Shown here piece by piece: positions 1 through 9,056 of a DNA stretch of 64,000 nt (positions within the stretch are counted from its first letter, which is position 1; the number at the start of each line of letters is the position of its first letter). The stretch comes from Polycyclovorans sp964425915. GTDB lineage: Bacteria; Pseudomonadota; Gammaproteobacteria; Nevskiales; Nevskiaceae. The notes beneath the pieces were generated by a model. That model was given only the letters and a program-made list of their open reading frames with translations, ran no database searches and had not been told where the DNA came from. The DNA lies in assembly GCA_964425915.1 (NCBI GenBank), contig CAYROO010000003.1, forward strand, positions 248,001 through 312,000, written 5' to 3'. The position numbers and the translations under genes are program-made.

Positions 1-1
1 G

Positions 2-1117
2 ATCGATCCGGTCTGGGGCGGCGCCTACCAATACTCGACCGGTGGTCGCTGGGACCGGTTGCATTACGAAAAGCTGATGCGGACGCAGGCCCGGGTCTTA
101 CGCCTCTATGCACTGGCCTGCCGGCAGTGGCGTCGTCCGGGGGACTGCCGCGCCGCCAAGGCCGTGCAGGACTACCTGCTTGGCTTCCTCCGTGGACCAG
201 AGGGCGCGTTCTACGTCAGTCAGGATGCCGATCTGGTGCGCGGCGAGAAGGCCGACGGTTATTTCGCGCTGGACGATGCCGGCCGTCGCGCGCTCGGTAT
301 CCCTCGCATCGACACGCATCGCTATGCCGATGCCAATGGCCAGGCCATCGAAGCACTGGCGGAATACCACATGACCTCCGGAGCCGCCGCAGCGCTGTCC
401 GCAGCGCGCACCGCCGCCGAGTGGACACTTGCGAACCGGGGTCGCGACGATGGCGGCTTTGATCACGGCGAAAGCCCGGGCGACGGCCGCTATCTCAATG
501 ACACCCTCGCGATGGGACAGGCCTTGCTGGCGCTGCACACCGCCACCGGCGAGCGCCGTTGGTTGCCACTGGCAGTGGCGGCTGCCGACGCCCTGATCCA
601 CGATTTTCGCGACCCCGCTGGCGGATTCCTCACGGCTACAGCCGGTGACGGGCCGGTGGCTCCGGTTGCCACCGTTTCCGAGAACGTGGACGCCGCGCTG
701 TTCCTGAACCGGCTGGCGGATTACAGCGGTATGCCTCGCTTTCGCGCGGCGGGAGTGCATGCGCTGCGCCTGCTCACTCGCGAGGATGTCCGCAACCGTC
801 GTTTCGAAGAAGCGGCGATGCTCCTGGTGGACGAAGCCCTGCGGCGCGAACCCCTGCACCTGGTGGTGGTGGGCCCCAAGGGCGATCCGACCGCTGCAGC
901 ACTGTATGCAGAGGCGCTGCGCACCCCGGGCAGCCTGCGCCGCATCGAGTGGTGGGACGCTACCGAGGGGCGTCTGCCCCATCACGACGTCGAGTACCCG
1001 CAACTGTCGCGTCCAGCGGGCTTTTTCTGCACCGCGCAACGATGCTCCGCGCCCAGCTTCGATGTTGCCACCTACCGCACGCGTATCGCCGCCCTGACAG
1101 CCCTCCCTCCGCACTGA
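2..1117 (+). CDS. YyaL/SSP411-family protein, C-terminal part (5' end outside window)
   Basis: The frame is open from base 2, so the gene starts before the window and only about 371 residues are visible. The first residues (DPVWGGAYQYSTGG, then HYEKLM) form the signature segment of the YyaL / spermatogenesis-associated protein 20 family, in which an N-terminal DUF255 thioredoxin-like domain precedes an alpha/alpha-barrel resembling six-hairpin glycosidases. The visible part corresponds to that barrel; the thioredoxin-like part would lie upstream. The biochemical role of the family is unsettled. The stop lies 62 bp before ydfG on the same strand. An internal TTG at 59 could be taken as a start by software, but the coding signal clearly continues upstream. 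Confidence 0.85.
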   Translation: MDPVWGGAYQYSTGGRWDRLHYEKLMRTQARVLRLYALACRQWRRPGDCRAAKAVQDYLLGFLRGPEGAFYVSQDADLVRGEKADGYFALDDAGRRALGIPRIDTHRYADANGQAIEALAEYHMTSGAAAALSAARTAAEWTLANRGRDDGGFDHGESPGDGRYLNDTLAMGQALLALHTATGERRWLPLAVAAADALIHDFRDPAGGFLTATAGDGPVAPVATVSENVDAALFLNRLADYSGMPRFRAAGVHALRLLTREDVRNRRFEEAAMLLVDEALRREPLHLVVVGPKGDPTAAALYAEALRTPGSLRRIEWWDATEGRLPHHDVEYPQLSRPAGFFCTAQRCSAPSFDVATYRTRIAALTALPPH

Positions 1118-1179
1118 CCCGCTTGCCGTCAACCGGTGGCTCGGGTACAAGCGCAGGCCGACATTCTGCGGAGCTCGCC

Positions 1180-1926
1180 ATGCTTGTCCTCGTCACTGGT
1201 GCCACCTCGGGGTTCGGCGAGGCCATGGCCCGGCGTTATGTGCGCGAGGGGCATGCGGTGATCATCACCGGCCGTCGCGGCGGGCGCCTGCAGCGGCTGG
1301 CCAGCGAGCTGGGACCCAAGGCCCTGCCACGCAGTTTCGACATCCGCTCACGTGAGGAGACCGAGGCATTTCTCACAGAGCTGCCCGCCGGCTGGCGCGA
1401 CATCGATGTGCTCATCAACAACGCCGGCCTTGCCTTGGGTCTGGAACCGGCACACCGCGCGCTGCTGGAGGACTGGGAGCGGATGGTCGACACCAATATC
1501 AAGGGCCTGATGACCATCACCCGTCAGGTGCTGCCCGGCATGGTGGCGCGCGGCCGCGGGCATATCGTCAACCTCGGCTCGATGGCCGGCGAGTGGCCCT
1601 ACCCCGGTGGCAACGTCTATGGCGCCACCAAGGCCTTTGTTCGCCAGTTCACCCTCAACCTGCGGGCCGACCTGCTGGGCACCCCGGTGCGTGTCAGCAA
1701 CATCGAGCCGGGCATGGCGGGTGGCACCGAGTTCTCCAACGTGCGCTTCCACGGTGACGACGACAAGGCCGCGCAGGTCTATGCCGACGTACAGCCGCTG
1801 ACCGCGGAAGATGTCGCTGAAGCGGCGTACTGGATCACCACACTGCCCGCGCACGTCAACATCAACACCCTGGCGATGATGCCGACGGCCCAGGCCTTCG
1901 GCCCGCTGGCCGTCCACCGGAGCTGA
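1180..1926 (+). CDS. ydfG: NADP-dependent 3-hydroxy acid dehydrogenase YdfG (SDR family)
   Basis: 248 residues, the usual YdfG length. YdfG oxidises L-allo-threonine, serine and other 3-hydroxy acids and reduces malonic semialdehyde with NADP(H) in the cytoplasm. The Rossmann motif TGATSGFG is at residues 6-13, NNAG near residue 90, and the catalytic Ser134-Tyr147-Lys151 triad sits in NLGSMAG and NVYGATKAF, matching E. coli YdfG numbering. The C-terminal segment PAHVNINTL is also characteristic. ATG 1180 is chosen because it is preceded by GGAG; the frame is open further upstream but without family similarity. The next gene starts 4 bp after the stop, so the two are probably co-transcribed. 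Confidence 0.95.
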   Translation: MLVLVTGATSGFGEAMARRYVREGHAVIITGRRGGRLQRLASELGPKALPRSFDIRSREETEAFLTELPAGWRDIDVLINNAGLALGLEPAHRALLEDWERMVDTNIKGLMTITRQVLPGMVARGRGHIVNLGSMAGEWPYPGGNVYGATKAFVRQFTLNLRADLLGTPVRVSNIEPGMAGGTEFSNVRFHGDDDKAAQVYADVQPLTAEDVAEAAYWITTLPAHVNINTLAMMPTAQAFGPLAVHRS

Positions 1927-1930
1927 ACCC

Positions 1931-2830
1931 ATGGCCTGGATCCGCACGCGCGATGGCGCGCACCTGCACTATTTCGACATCGGCCGCGGGCAACCGGTGG
2001 TGCTGCTGCACGGCTTTGCCATGCCCTCACAGCTATGGCTGCCGTTTCTGGCCGGCCTGACCGGCCGCTACCGTTTCATCCTGCCCAGCCTGCGCGGCTT
2101 CGGCGCCAGCCATGCCATCAGCCTGTCGCAGCCCAGCGTGCTCGACCAGCACGCCGATGATCTCGACGACCTGCTGGCCCACCTCAAGCTCGGACCGATC
2201 CTGCTGGGCGGCCTGTCGATGGGCGCCTGCACGGCCTTGCAGTATCACCGTCGCCACGGTTTCGGCCAGGTGCGTGCCTATCTGCACATAGACCAGGCGC
2301 CCTGTGTCACCAACCAGGGCGATTGGCAGTACGGCCTGCTGGGCGACGACCAGGCGACCCGGCTGCCGCAGTGGCAGGCGCTGATGACCGAACTCGAGCC
2401 CTACCGCGGCCTCGCCTTCAATCGGGTGCCGAAACCCCTGCAGCAACATCTCTGGAAAACCTTGTCGGCGTTTCTGCAGTACGCCTTCCATGCCGGGGTG
2501 ATGCGGCAGTTCAGCCGCGTGGCGCATTACGGCAACCTCACCGGCTTCCTGGCGCCGACGGTGAACTGGACGATCTATCTGGATGTGTTGCAGAGCTATC
2601 TGCGTGATAACTATGACTGGCGACCGTCGCTACCGGACATCGACATCCCGATGCGGGTACTGGTCGGGATGGCGTCCACCATGTATCCCGCCACCGGCCA
2701 GTTGATGATCCGTCGCTGGGTGCCGCATGCCGAGATCGTGCCGATCGCCGGCTGCGGTCACGCCATTCCCTTCGAGGCCCCGCGCCGTTTCCGCACCGAG
2801 CTGGTCGATTTCTTGCGCACGGCCGCCTGA
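1931..2830 (+). CDS. alpha/beta-fold hydrolase
   Basis: 299 residues with an alpha/beta-hydrolase layout: an oxyanion-hole segment LLHGFA around residue 25, nucleophile elbow GGLSMGA with Ser96, and a C-terminal CGHAIPFEAP with His277 as the likely general base. There is no signal peptide, so it is probably cytoplasmic. The substrate cannot be read from the sequence; esterase, epoxide-hydrolase-like and thioesterase roles are all open. It follows ydfG by 4 bp. Its 3' end overlaps the 3' end of the convergent PhaC-like gene by 73 bp. Confidence 0.85.
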   Translation: MAWIRTRDGAHLHYFDIGRGQPVVLLHGFAMPSQLWLPFLAGLTGRYRFILPSLRGFGASHAISLSQPSVLDQHADDLDDLLAHLKLGPILLGGLSMGACTALQYHRRHGFGQVRAYLHIDQAPCVTNQGDWQYGLLGDDQATRLPQWQALMTELEPYRGLAFNRVPKPLQQHLWKTLSAFLQYAFHAGVMRQFSRVAHYGNLTGFLAPTVNWTIYLDVLQSYLRDNYDWRPSLPDIDIPMRVLVGMASTMYPATGQLMIRRWVPHAEIVPIAGCGHAIPFEAPRRFRTELVDFLRTAA

Positions 2831-3975
2831 GCCCGTGATCGGGGCTTCGGTGCGGAGCGCGATGACAGCCAGTCGGCGGCCAATGCCCAGGTCGTGTCGG
2901 GCGCCTCACGGCCAGCGAATACCCCGGCGTGGCCGCCGGGGCAGATCATGAAGTCCTTGTCCTGGCTGGCGATGATGTCGAGCACCCGCCGCGCCGCCTC
3001 GGTGGTGACAATGCGGTCGGTCTTGCCGGCGATGGCCAGCAGCGCGCAATCGATGCGGTCAAACAGGGCGTGCTCGTCCTTGCTCAGCCGCAGCCGCCCG
3101 CGCGCCATCTGGTTGGCGAGGCCGACGCGGATCACGAAATCCTGGACGATGCCGCCGGGATAGTCGTGCATGTCGTTGAACCACTTGGCCTGGGTCTGGT
3201 ATTCGGTAACGTAATCACGATCCCAGAGGTTCATCAGCAGATCGACATAGCTCTGCACCACGCCCAGTGGATTGGTGAGCTTGAACACCGTCGCCGAGGC
3301 CCACCCCGGAATGCGCAGCCAGCGCGGGTCGATGTCGCCCAGCGAGAACGGCACATACCGCGCCGCCAGCCGCAGCGGCTGATGCATCAGCTTGGCGAGG
3401 CGTCCGGCCACGCCCATCTGGTAGTAGTCGACGGGGCTGGCGATGGTGACGATGTTGCGCACCGCAGTGTCGTGCGACCAGCCGGCGTAGATCAGGCAGA
3501 ACAGTCCGCCCATGCAGTAGCCCATCAGCGTCAGCTCGGGCTCGCCACTGTGCTGGCGCACCGCCGCGATCGCCTCGGGCAACATCCGGGTGGTGTAGTC
3601 GGCCAGACCGAGGTGGGAATGATCCTCGTCGGGGTCGCCCCAGTCGGCAAGGTACACGCGGTACCCCTGGGCGCTGAGGTACCGCACCAGACTGCGGTTG
3701 GGCAGCAGGTCAAAATTGAGCGAATTGGCGGCCAGCGGCGGTACCAACAGGATGGGGACACCATGGCGTGCAGCGCTCACCGGCATCTCCCGAGCACCCA
3801 CCGGAACGGTCGGGGTAAGCGGACGGTCGTAGGCGCGCACCGTCAGCAGGCCGCGCTGCAGTATCACCGTATGCGGCGTCTGGTTGGCAACGATGAAGTT
3901 CTCGCTGCGCAGCCGCCGCTCCACCGCATTGGCAACCCAGTCGACCGCGCGTTCGCCCAACAGGGGCAGGTTCAT
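2758..3975 (-). CDS. PhaC-like alpha/beta hydrolase with Cys nucleophile (class III PHA synthase-like)
   Basis: 405 residues. The lipase box reads GYCMGG, with Cys154 in place of Ser. This is the hallmark of polyhydroxyalkanoate synthases, which use a Cys-Asp-His triad; Asp320 in GKTDRIV and His349 in PGGHAGV fit the other two positions. Length is close to class III PhaC (about 355) and far short of class I (about 590). The last 30 or so residues form a Lys/Arg/Ser-rich tail coded in the region overlapping the convergent hydrolase. No phaA, phaB, phasin or PhaE gene is adjacent, so polymer synthesis is plausible but unproven; a CoA-thioester hydrolase or acyltransferase is the alternative. 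Confidence 0.75.
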   Translation of the reverse strand: MNLPLLGERAVDWVANAVERRLRSENFIVANQTPHTVILQRGLLTVRAYDRPLTPTVPVGAREMPVSAARHGVPILLVPPLAANSLNFDLLPNRSLVRYLSAQGYRVYLADWGDPDEDHSHLGLADYTTRMLPEAIAAVRQHSGEPELTLMGYCMGGLFCLIYAGWSHDTAVRNIVTIASPVDYYQMGVAGRLAKLMHQPLRLAARYVPFSLGDIDPRWLRIPGWASATVFKLTNPLGVVQSYVDLLMNLWDRDYVTEYQTQAKWFNDMHDYPGGIVQDFVIRVGLANQMARGRLRLSKDEHALFDRIDCALLAIAGKTDRIVTTEAARRVLDIIASQDKDFMICPGGHAGVFAGREAPDTTWALAADWLSSRSAPKPRSRAQAAVRKKSTSSVRKRRGASKGMA

Positions 3976-4028
3976 GTCATGTCCACTGCGTGAAACAATG
4001 GCTCGATCTTAGACCCGGACCCCGTGCC

Positions 4029-6191
4029 ATGCCTTCGCCGCACCGCCACGCCACCGTTGACGCCTGTGTCGATGCCCTGATCGCCCATGTCGGCCACGAC
4101 CTGCGGGTGGGCATTCCCCTGGGCCTCGGCAAACCGGTGGCGCTGGTGAATGCGCTGTACGCGCGTGCCAAGGCGCAGCCGGACCTCAAGCTGACCCTGC
4201 TCACCGCGCTGTCGTTGGCGCGACCGGTGCCCGGCAACCCGGTGGAGCATGCCTTCCTCCAACCGTTCCTCGACCGCGTGTTCGGCGATGCGCCGGAACT
4301 CGATTATGTGCGCGACCGCGCCAACGGTGCCTTGCCCGCCAATGTCAGCGTGCGCGAATTCTTCTTCCAGCCCGGCAGCCAGCTCGGCAACGCTGGAGCA
4401 CAGCAGGACTACATCAGCACCAACTACACCTTCGCGGCGCGCGACGTCTACCTGCAGGGCTGCAATATCTGCGCGCAGATGGTCGGCGTTGAGGACGGCC
4501 CCAATGGACCGCGCTACTCGCTGAGCTGCAACCCCGACACCGGGCCGGAACTGGTGCGGATGCTGCGGGCCGCCGAGGTCCGCGGTGAGCGCAAGGTGGC
4601 CGTGGTGGCGCAGGTCAACCCGCAGCTGCCGTTCATGCGCCACGATGCCGAGGTGGCGGCAGAGACCTTCGATCACGTCATCGACCACCCGCGCTACCAC
4701 CACGCGCTGTTTCCGACGCCGAAGATGGCGGTCGGCAACGCTGACCACGCCATCGGCCTCTACGCCTCCACCCTGCTCAAGGACGGCGGCACCCTGCAGA
4801 TCGGCATCGGCCAGCTCGGCGATGCCATCGTCCACAGCGCCTTCATCCGCCACCGCGACAATCCTCTCTACCGCCGGGCCATCCGCGCCTTCGGGATTGA
4901 TGCGCGCCATCCGCAACTGATCGAATGCGATGGCGGTCTCGATGTCTTCTCACGCGGCCTCTACGGCGCCACCGAGATGTTCGTCGACGGCTTCCTGCAC
5001 CTCATGGACGCCGGCATTCTGACCCGGGAGGTCTATGACTTCTGGGCGCTGCAGCAGTTGGTGAATGCGGGCGATTGTGACCCTGCACGGCTCACGCCAG
5101 CCGTCCTCGACGGCCTCGAGCGACTCGGGGTGCGGGTGATCCGCGGCCATGACTTCAGCCGGCTGCAGCACCACGGCCTGTTCAACGATGCCACCCGCTA
5201 CGACAGCGGCGAGCTGATTGCGCCCGACGGCCAACGCATCCGCGCCAACGTTGCCGATCCCGCTGCCCGGGCGGCCATGGCCGCGCACTGCCTCGGCACG
5301 CGTCTGCGCAATGGCGTGGTGCTGCACGGCGGCTTCTTCCTCGGCCCCAACGCCTTCTACACGGCGCTGCGTGAGATGCCGGAATCACGGCGCCAGCGCA
5401 TCGCCATGACCGGCGTCGACAAGGTCAACCAGCTCGATGCCAACCCGCGGCTCTACACCGCGCAGCGGGTCCACGCCCGCTTCATCAACACCGCGATGAT
5501 GATCACCCTCGGCGGCGCCGCGGTGTCGGATGGCCTGGAGGACGGCCGCGTGGTGTCCGGCGTTGGCGGTCAGTACAACTTCGTCGCCATGGCCCACCAA
5601 CTGCCGGGCGGCCGCAGCGTGCTGATGGTGCGCGCGGTCCGCGACAGTGGCGGCAAGGCGGTGTCGAACATTGTCTTTCACTACGGCCACTGCACCATCC
5701 CACGGCACTTGCGCGACATCGTCATCACCGAATACGGCATCGCCGACCTGCGCGCCAAAACCGACAGCGAGGTCGCCAAGGCGCTGATCGAAATCGCCGA
5801 CAGCCGCTTCCAGGCCAGCCTGCTGCAGCAGGCCCAGGCCGCCGGCAAGATCGAGGCGGGCTGGTCGATCCCCGAGGCCTGTCGCGACAACACGCCGCAC
5901 GCCCTGGCCGCGCGCATGGCGCCGCTGAAAGCGCAGGGGCTGTTCCCCGACTACCCCTTCGGTCACGACTTCACCGACATCGAACTGGCGCTCTCGCGCG
6001 CGCTGCCGGTGGTGAAAGCCGAGGCTGCCCGCACGCCGAAATGGAAACTGCTGTGGCGCGCGCTGCGCGCCGGCCGTCCCGATGCCCGCTGGCAGCCGCA
6101 TTTGGCAAGGATGCAACTGCAGCAGCCGTCGTCACTGCAAGACAAGGTGGTGGCGGCGTTGCTGAGCGAGACGCTGTCCCGGCAGGCCTGA
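4029..6191 (+). CDS. acetyl-CoA hydrolase/transferase family protein
   Basis: 720 residues from ATG 4029; a GTG at 3990 would add 13 residues but would leave only 14 bp to the divergent gene. The sequence follows the bacterial acetyl-CoA hydrolase/transferase C-terminal-domain family: an N-terminal CoA-transferase-like half, then the second domain around residues 420-600 (HGGFFLGPNAFY, MTGVDKVNQLD, GVGGQYNFV, ITEYGIADLRAK). Members move CoA between acetate/propionate/succinate-type acids or hydrolyse acyl-CoA. Transcribed divergently from the PhaC-like gene, so both may share the 53 bp control region; a common acyl-CoA role is inference. Confidence 0.85.
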   Translation: MPSPHRHATVDACVDALIAHVGHDLRVGIPLGLGKPVALVNALYARAKAQPDLKLTLLTALSLARPVPGNPVEHAFLQPFLDRVFGDAPELDYVRDRANGALPANVSVREFFFQPGSQLGNAGAQQDYISTNYTFAARDVYLQGCNICAQMVGVEDGPNGPRYSLSCNPDTGPELVRMLRAAEVRGERKVAVVAQVNPQLPFMRHDAEVAAETFDHVIDHPRYHHALFPTPKMAVGNADHAIGLYASTLLKDGGTLQIGIGQLGDAIVHSAFIRHRDNPLYRRAIRAFGIDARHPQLIECDGGLDVFSRGLYGATEMFVDGFLHLMDAGILTREVYDFWALQQLVNAGDCDPARLTPAVLDGLERLGVRVIRGHDFSRLQHHGLFNDATRYDSGELIAPDGQRIRANVADPAARAAMAAHCLGTRLRNGVVLHGGFFLGPNAFYTALREMPESRRQRIAMTGVDKVNQLDANPRLYTAQRVHARFINTAMMITLGGAAVSDGLEDGRVVSGVGGQYNFVAMAHQLPGGRSVLMVRAVRDSGGKAVSNIVFHYGHCTIPRHLRDIVITEYGIADLRAKTDSEVAKALIEIADSRFQASLLQQAQAAGKIEAGWSIPEACRDNTPHALAARMAPLKAQGLFPDYPFGHDFTDIELALSRALPVVKAEAARTPKWKLLWRALRAGRPDARWQPHLARMQLQQPSSLQDKVVAALLSETLSRQA

Positions 6192-6192
6192 C

Positions 6193-6939
6193 TCAGCGGG
6201 ACGCCGTCGGGCGCAGGTCCTCGTCCAGCACTTCCCGCTCGTCGAACACAAAGCAGCCGCCGTGATAGTGACGGCGCCCCACGGTCTCGAAGTACTTGAG
6301 GATGCCGCCGTCGAGCTGGTAGACGTGGTCCAGTCCCTGCTCGCGCATCAGCAGCGCTGCCTTTTCGCAGCGGATGCCGCCGGTGCAGTAGCTCACCACC
6401 GTGACGTCGCGCAGATCATCGGCATGCGCGCGCAACTGCTGCGGAAACTCGGTGAAGCGGTTGAGACGCCAGTCGACCGCGTTGTCGAAGGCGCCGTGAT
6501 CGACCTCGAAGGCGTTGCGGGTATCCAACAGCCGCACCGGCCGGCCGTCATCGTCAACGCCTGCATCCAGCCACCGCGCCAGCGTCGGCGCGTCCACCGC
6601 CGGCGCACGGCCGGCCGACGGCTGTATGGTGGGATGATCCATGCGAATGATCTCGCGCTTGATCTTCACCTTGAGGCGTCGGAACGGCATGTCGGCGGAA
6701 CGGCTTTCCTTGATCTCGATACCGGCAAAGCGCGGGTCGGCCTGCAGGATCGCCAGGAAATCATGGATGCCCGCTGCATCTCCGGCCAGGAACAGGTTGA
6801 TGCCCTCGGGTGCCAGCAGCACGGTGCCCTTCAGCGCAGCTGCCTGTGCCGCGCCGTGCAGGTGATCGCGCAGCGCCGGCACATCGTCAAGCGGCACGAA
6901 ACGGTAGGCGGCGATGTTGAGCACCGCTGTCGACGACAT
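6193..6939 (-). CDS. trhO: tRNA uridine(34) hydroxylase TrhO (rhodanese-like)
   Basis: 248 residues. TrhO (YceA) carries out oxygen-dependent 5-hydroxylation of U34 in tRNA, the first step to 5-(carboxy)methoxyuridine. The N-terminal acylphosphatase-like region (LKGTVLLAPEGIN) precedes a rhodanese domain with the catalytic loop YCTGGIRCEKAA. Downstream of speA with an 8 bp gap, so probably co-transcribed. Its stop lies 1 bp from the end of the convergent acetyl-CoA hydrolase gene. The family often has a C-terminal extension after the rhodanese domain; here it is short. Confidence 0.93.
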   Translation of the reverse strand: MSSTAVLNIAAYRFVPLDDVPALRDHLHGAAQAAALKGTVLLAPEGINLFLAGDAAGIHDFLAILQADPRFAGIEIKESRSADMPFRRLKVKIKREIIRMDHPTIQPSAGRAPAVDAPTLARWLDAGVDDDGRPVRLLDTRNAFEVDHGAFDNAVDWRLNRFTEFPQQLRAHADDLRDVTVVSYCTGGIRCEKAALLMREQGLDHVYQLDGGILKYFETVGRRHYHGGCFVFDEREVLDEDLRPTASR

Positions 6940-6947
6940 CGGGCGGA

Positions 6948-8843
6948 CTATTCCGACAGGTAGGTATAGCCCGCGAGACCGGCTTCCAGCTCGGCCAGCA
7001 GCACCGCGCGCTGGGCCACCGGAATATCGCTGGCGGCGATCTTGCGCCGATAGCTCTGGGCCAGCTTCTCGGGGGCCAGATGGACGTAGCGCAGCAGCTC
7101 GTCGGTACGGTCACCGTGCTCCGCGCCTTCCAGCCGCCAGCCGCCGGGAGCGGATGCGTCCAGCACCACGTCGACGGCGTTGGTGTCGCCGAACAGGTTG
7201 TGCATGTCGCCGAGAATCTCCTGGTAGGCCCCGACCATGAAAAAGCCGAGCAGGTAGCGCTGGTCCGGCTTGAGCGCGTGCAGCGCCAGGGTCGGCATCA
7301 CCCCCTCGCGATCGACATACTGGTCGAGCCGGCCGTCGGAGTCGCAGGTGAGGTCGCACAGGCGGGCGCGCTCGGCCGGCACCTCGTCGAGGCGGTGAAT
7401 CGGCAGAATCGGAAACACCTGGTCGATGGCCCAGGCATCCGGCACGCTCTGGAACACCGAGAAGTTGCAGAAGTACTTCGACGACAGCCGCTCCGCGAGC
7501 TTCTCCCGCGCCTCGCGGTGGGCGCGGATACCGGGGTCAAGCTGCGGCAGCAGGGCACGCGCCACCGCCACATGGGCACGTTCGGCCCACGCGCGTTCGG
7601 CCAATGACAACCGGCCATCGGTGTAGAGGCCATGCGCCTCCGCCAGCAGGGTGTTCGATTCGTACAGGCTTTCCAGCGGGCCGCGTTCGGACAGCTCCGC
7701 CAGCAGGTCGGCGAACTCTCGCAGCAGCGGGGCGGCATCCTCGGGCGGCGGTGGCAGGGTTTCGCTGGGGACCACTTCGGAATCCACCACATCGGCAATT
7801 AGCACCGCGTGATGCGCCGTCAGTGCACGTCCGGATTCGCTCACCAGGTCGGGCACCGGCAGCCCGGCGTCTTCGCACACCTGCTGTACGGTGCGGACGA
7901 TGGTGCGGGCGTACTCCCGCACCGAGTAGTTCATCGAGCAGAACGAGCGCGAGCGGGTGCCTTCGTAGTCCACGCCCAGTCCGCCCCCCACGTCCAGCAC
8001 CTGCACCGGCGCGCCCAGCCGCCGCAGCTCGACGTAGAAGCGCGACGCCTCGCGCAGACCACGGGCGATATCGCCGACGTTGGCCACCTGCGAGCCGAGG
8101 TGGAAGTGGATCATCTGCACACTGTCCAGACGACCGGCCGCGCGCATCAGCTCGACAGCCTCGAGGATCTGCGGCGTGGTCAGCCCGAACTTGGCCTTCT
8201 CACCGCCGGTGTTCTGCTGGGTGGATTCCGACGAGCTGGCCAGCCGCACCCGCAGGCCGATCAGCGGCATGACCTCCAGTCGCGCCGACTCGTCCAGAAC
8301 CAGCGGCAGCTCGCTGAGCTTTTCCACCACGATGTAGACACGATGCCCCAACTTGCTGCCGATCAGCGCCCGGCGGATGTAGGCCCGGTCCTTGTAGCCG
8401 TTGCAGACGATGATGCTGCCCGGCGAGGCCAGCCCCAGCACCGCCGCCAGCTCCGGCTTGGAGCCGGCCTCGATGCCGACCCGGCCGCCGCCGTGGCCGA
8501 CGATGGCCTCCACCACCGAGGCCTGCTGGTTGACCTTGATCGGATACACCGCGGTGTAGCGCCCCTGGTAGCCGTAGTCGGCAATCACGCCAGCGAAGGC
8601 ATCGCAGAGCATGTCCACCCGGTCGCGCAGGATGTCGGTGAAGCGCACCAGCACCGGCAGGTCCAGACCCTCGCGCGGCAACTGCTGGGCCAGCCGGTAG
8701 AGATCCACCGACACCGGCGACGCTTCACGGAAGGGCTGCACCATCAGGTGGCCGTCGTCGCTGACCCCGAAGTAGCCGTCGCCCCAATGCGGCAGGTTGT
8801 AGCGCTCGGCGGCGTCGGCGGCGGTCCAGGCAGGCGTTTTCAC
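6948..8843 (-). CDS. speA: biosynthetic arginine decarboxylase
   Basis: 631 residues, matching the SpeA length. It decarboxylates arginine to agmatine with PLP, the entry to putrescine by the agmatine route. The PLP lysine is Lys103 in YPIKVNQQ. Other family marks are the HFHLGSQ segment, the DVGGGLGVDYEG glycine loop and, near the C-terminus, the substrate-cysteine region CDSDG. Divergent from speE, the next polyamine gene, with 213 bp between the starts; most of that gap is a palindromic element (8900-9028). Confidence 0.96.
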   Translation of the reverse strand: MKTPAWTAADAAERYNLPHWGDGYFGVSDDGHLMVQPFREASPVSVDLYRLAQQLPREGLDLPVLVRFTDILRDRVDMLCDAFAGVIADYGYQGRYTAVYPIKVNQQASVVEAIVGHGGGRVGIEAGSKPELAAVLGLASPGSIIVCNGYKDRAYIRRALIGSKLGHRVYIVVEKLSELPLVLDESARLEVMPLIGLRVRLASSSESTQQNTGGEKAKFGLTTPQILEAVELMRAAGRLDSVQMIHFHLGSQVANVGDIARGLREASRFYVELRRLGAPVQVLDVGGGLGVDYEGTRSRSFCSMNYSVREYARTIVRTVQQVCEDAGLPVPDLVSESGRALTAHHAVLIADVVDSEVVPSETLPPPPEDAAPLLREFADLLAELSERGPLESLYESNTLLAEAHGLYTDGRLSLAERAWAERAHVAVARALLPQLDPGIRAHREAREKLAERLSSKYFCNFSVFQSVPDAWAIDQVFPILPIHRLDEVPAERARLCDLTCDSDGRLDQYVDREGVMPTLALHALKPDQRYLLGFFMVGAYQEILGDMHNLFGDTNAVDVVLDASAPGGWRLEGAEHGDRTDELLRYVHLAPEKLAQSYRRKIAASDIPVAQRAVLLAELEAGLAGYTYLSE

Positions 8844-8899
8844 GAAGGCGTCACTCGGCGGCGGGCGTAGAGCCGATATACTCGACCCCTCAGCGGGAA

Positions 8900-9028
8900 T
8901 TTACAAAGCTACTGCGCTCGGCAGATGGGCCGTCGGCGGTGCTCAGAATGCTCATGTATTGGCGTATACACTGCGCTTCCTGCGCTCCGGCGACGGCCCA
9001 TCTGCCTTCGCTCGCTACGCTTTGTAAA
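8900..9028. repeat. long imperfect palindrome, copy 1 of a dispersed element
   Basis: A 129 bp nested palindrome. Outer arms TTTACAAAGC (8900-8909) and GCTTTGTAAA (9019-9028) pair perfectly over 10 bp. Inner arms at 8920-8935 and 8991-9006 pair perfectly over 16 bp. The internal loops (TACTGCGCTCG on the left, TTCGCTCGCTAC on the right) and the apex (8941-8990, with GAATGCTCATG and CACTGCGCTTCCTGCGC) are nearly identical to copy 2 at 19046-19190, while both stems differ in sequence. It occupies most of the divergent speA-speE spacer. No transposase is nearby. A structured DNA/RNA element is the best description; function unknown. Confidence 0.8.
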
Positions 9029-9056
9029 CACCCTCCAATTTTATACGGAAATCGCG

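Noticed and set aside
3990..4028. GTG 3990 as start of the acetyl-CoA hydrolase
   Set aside because: It would leave only 14 bp to the divergent gene and adds residues without family similarity; ATG 4029 is preferred.
8900..9028. Integron attC site or insertion-sequence remnant
   Set aside because: No attC core triplets, integrase, transposase or target duplication; the paired stems differ between copies, unlike IS ends.
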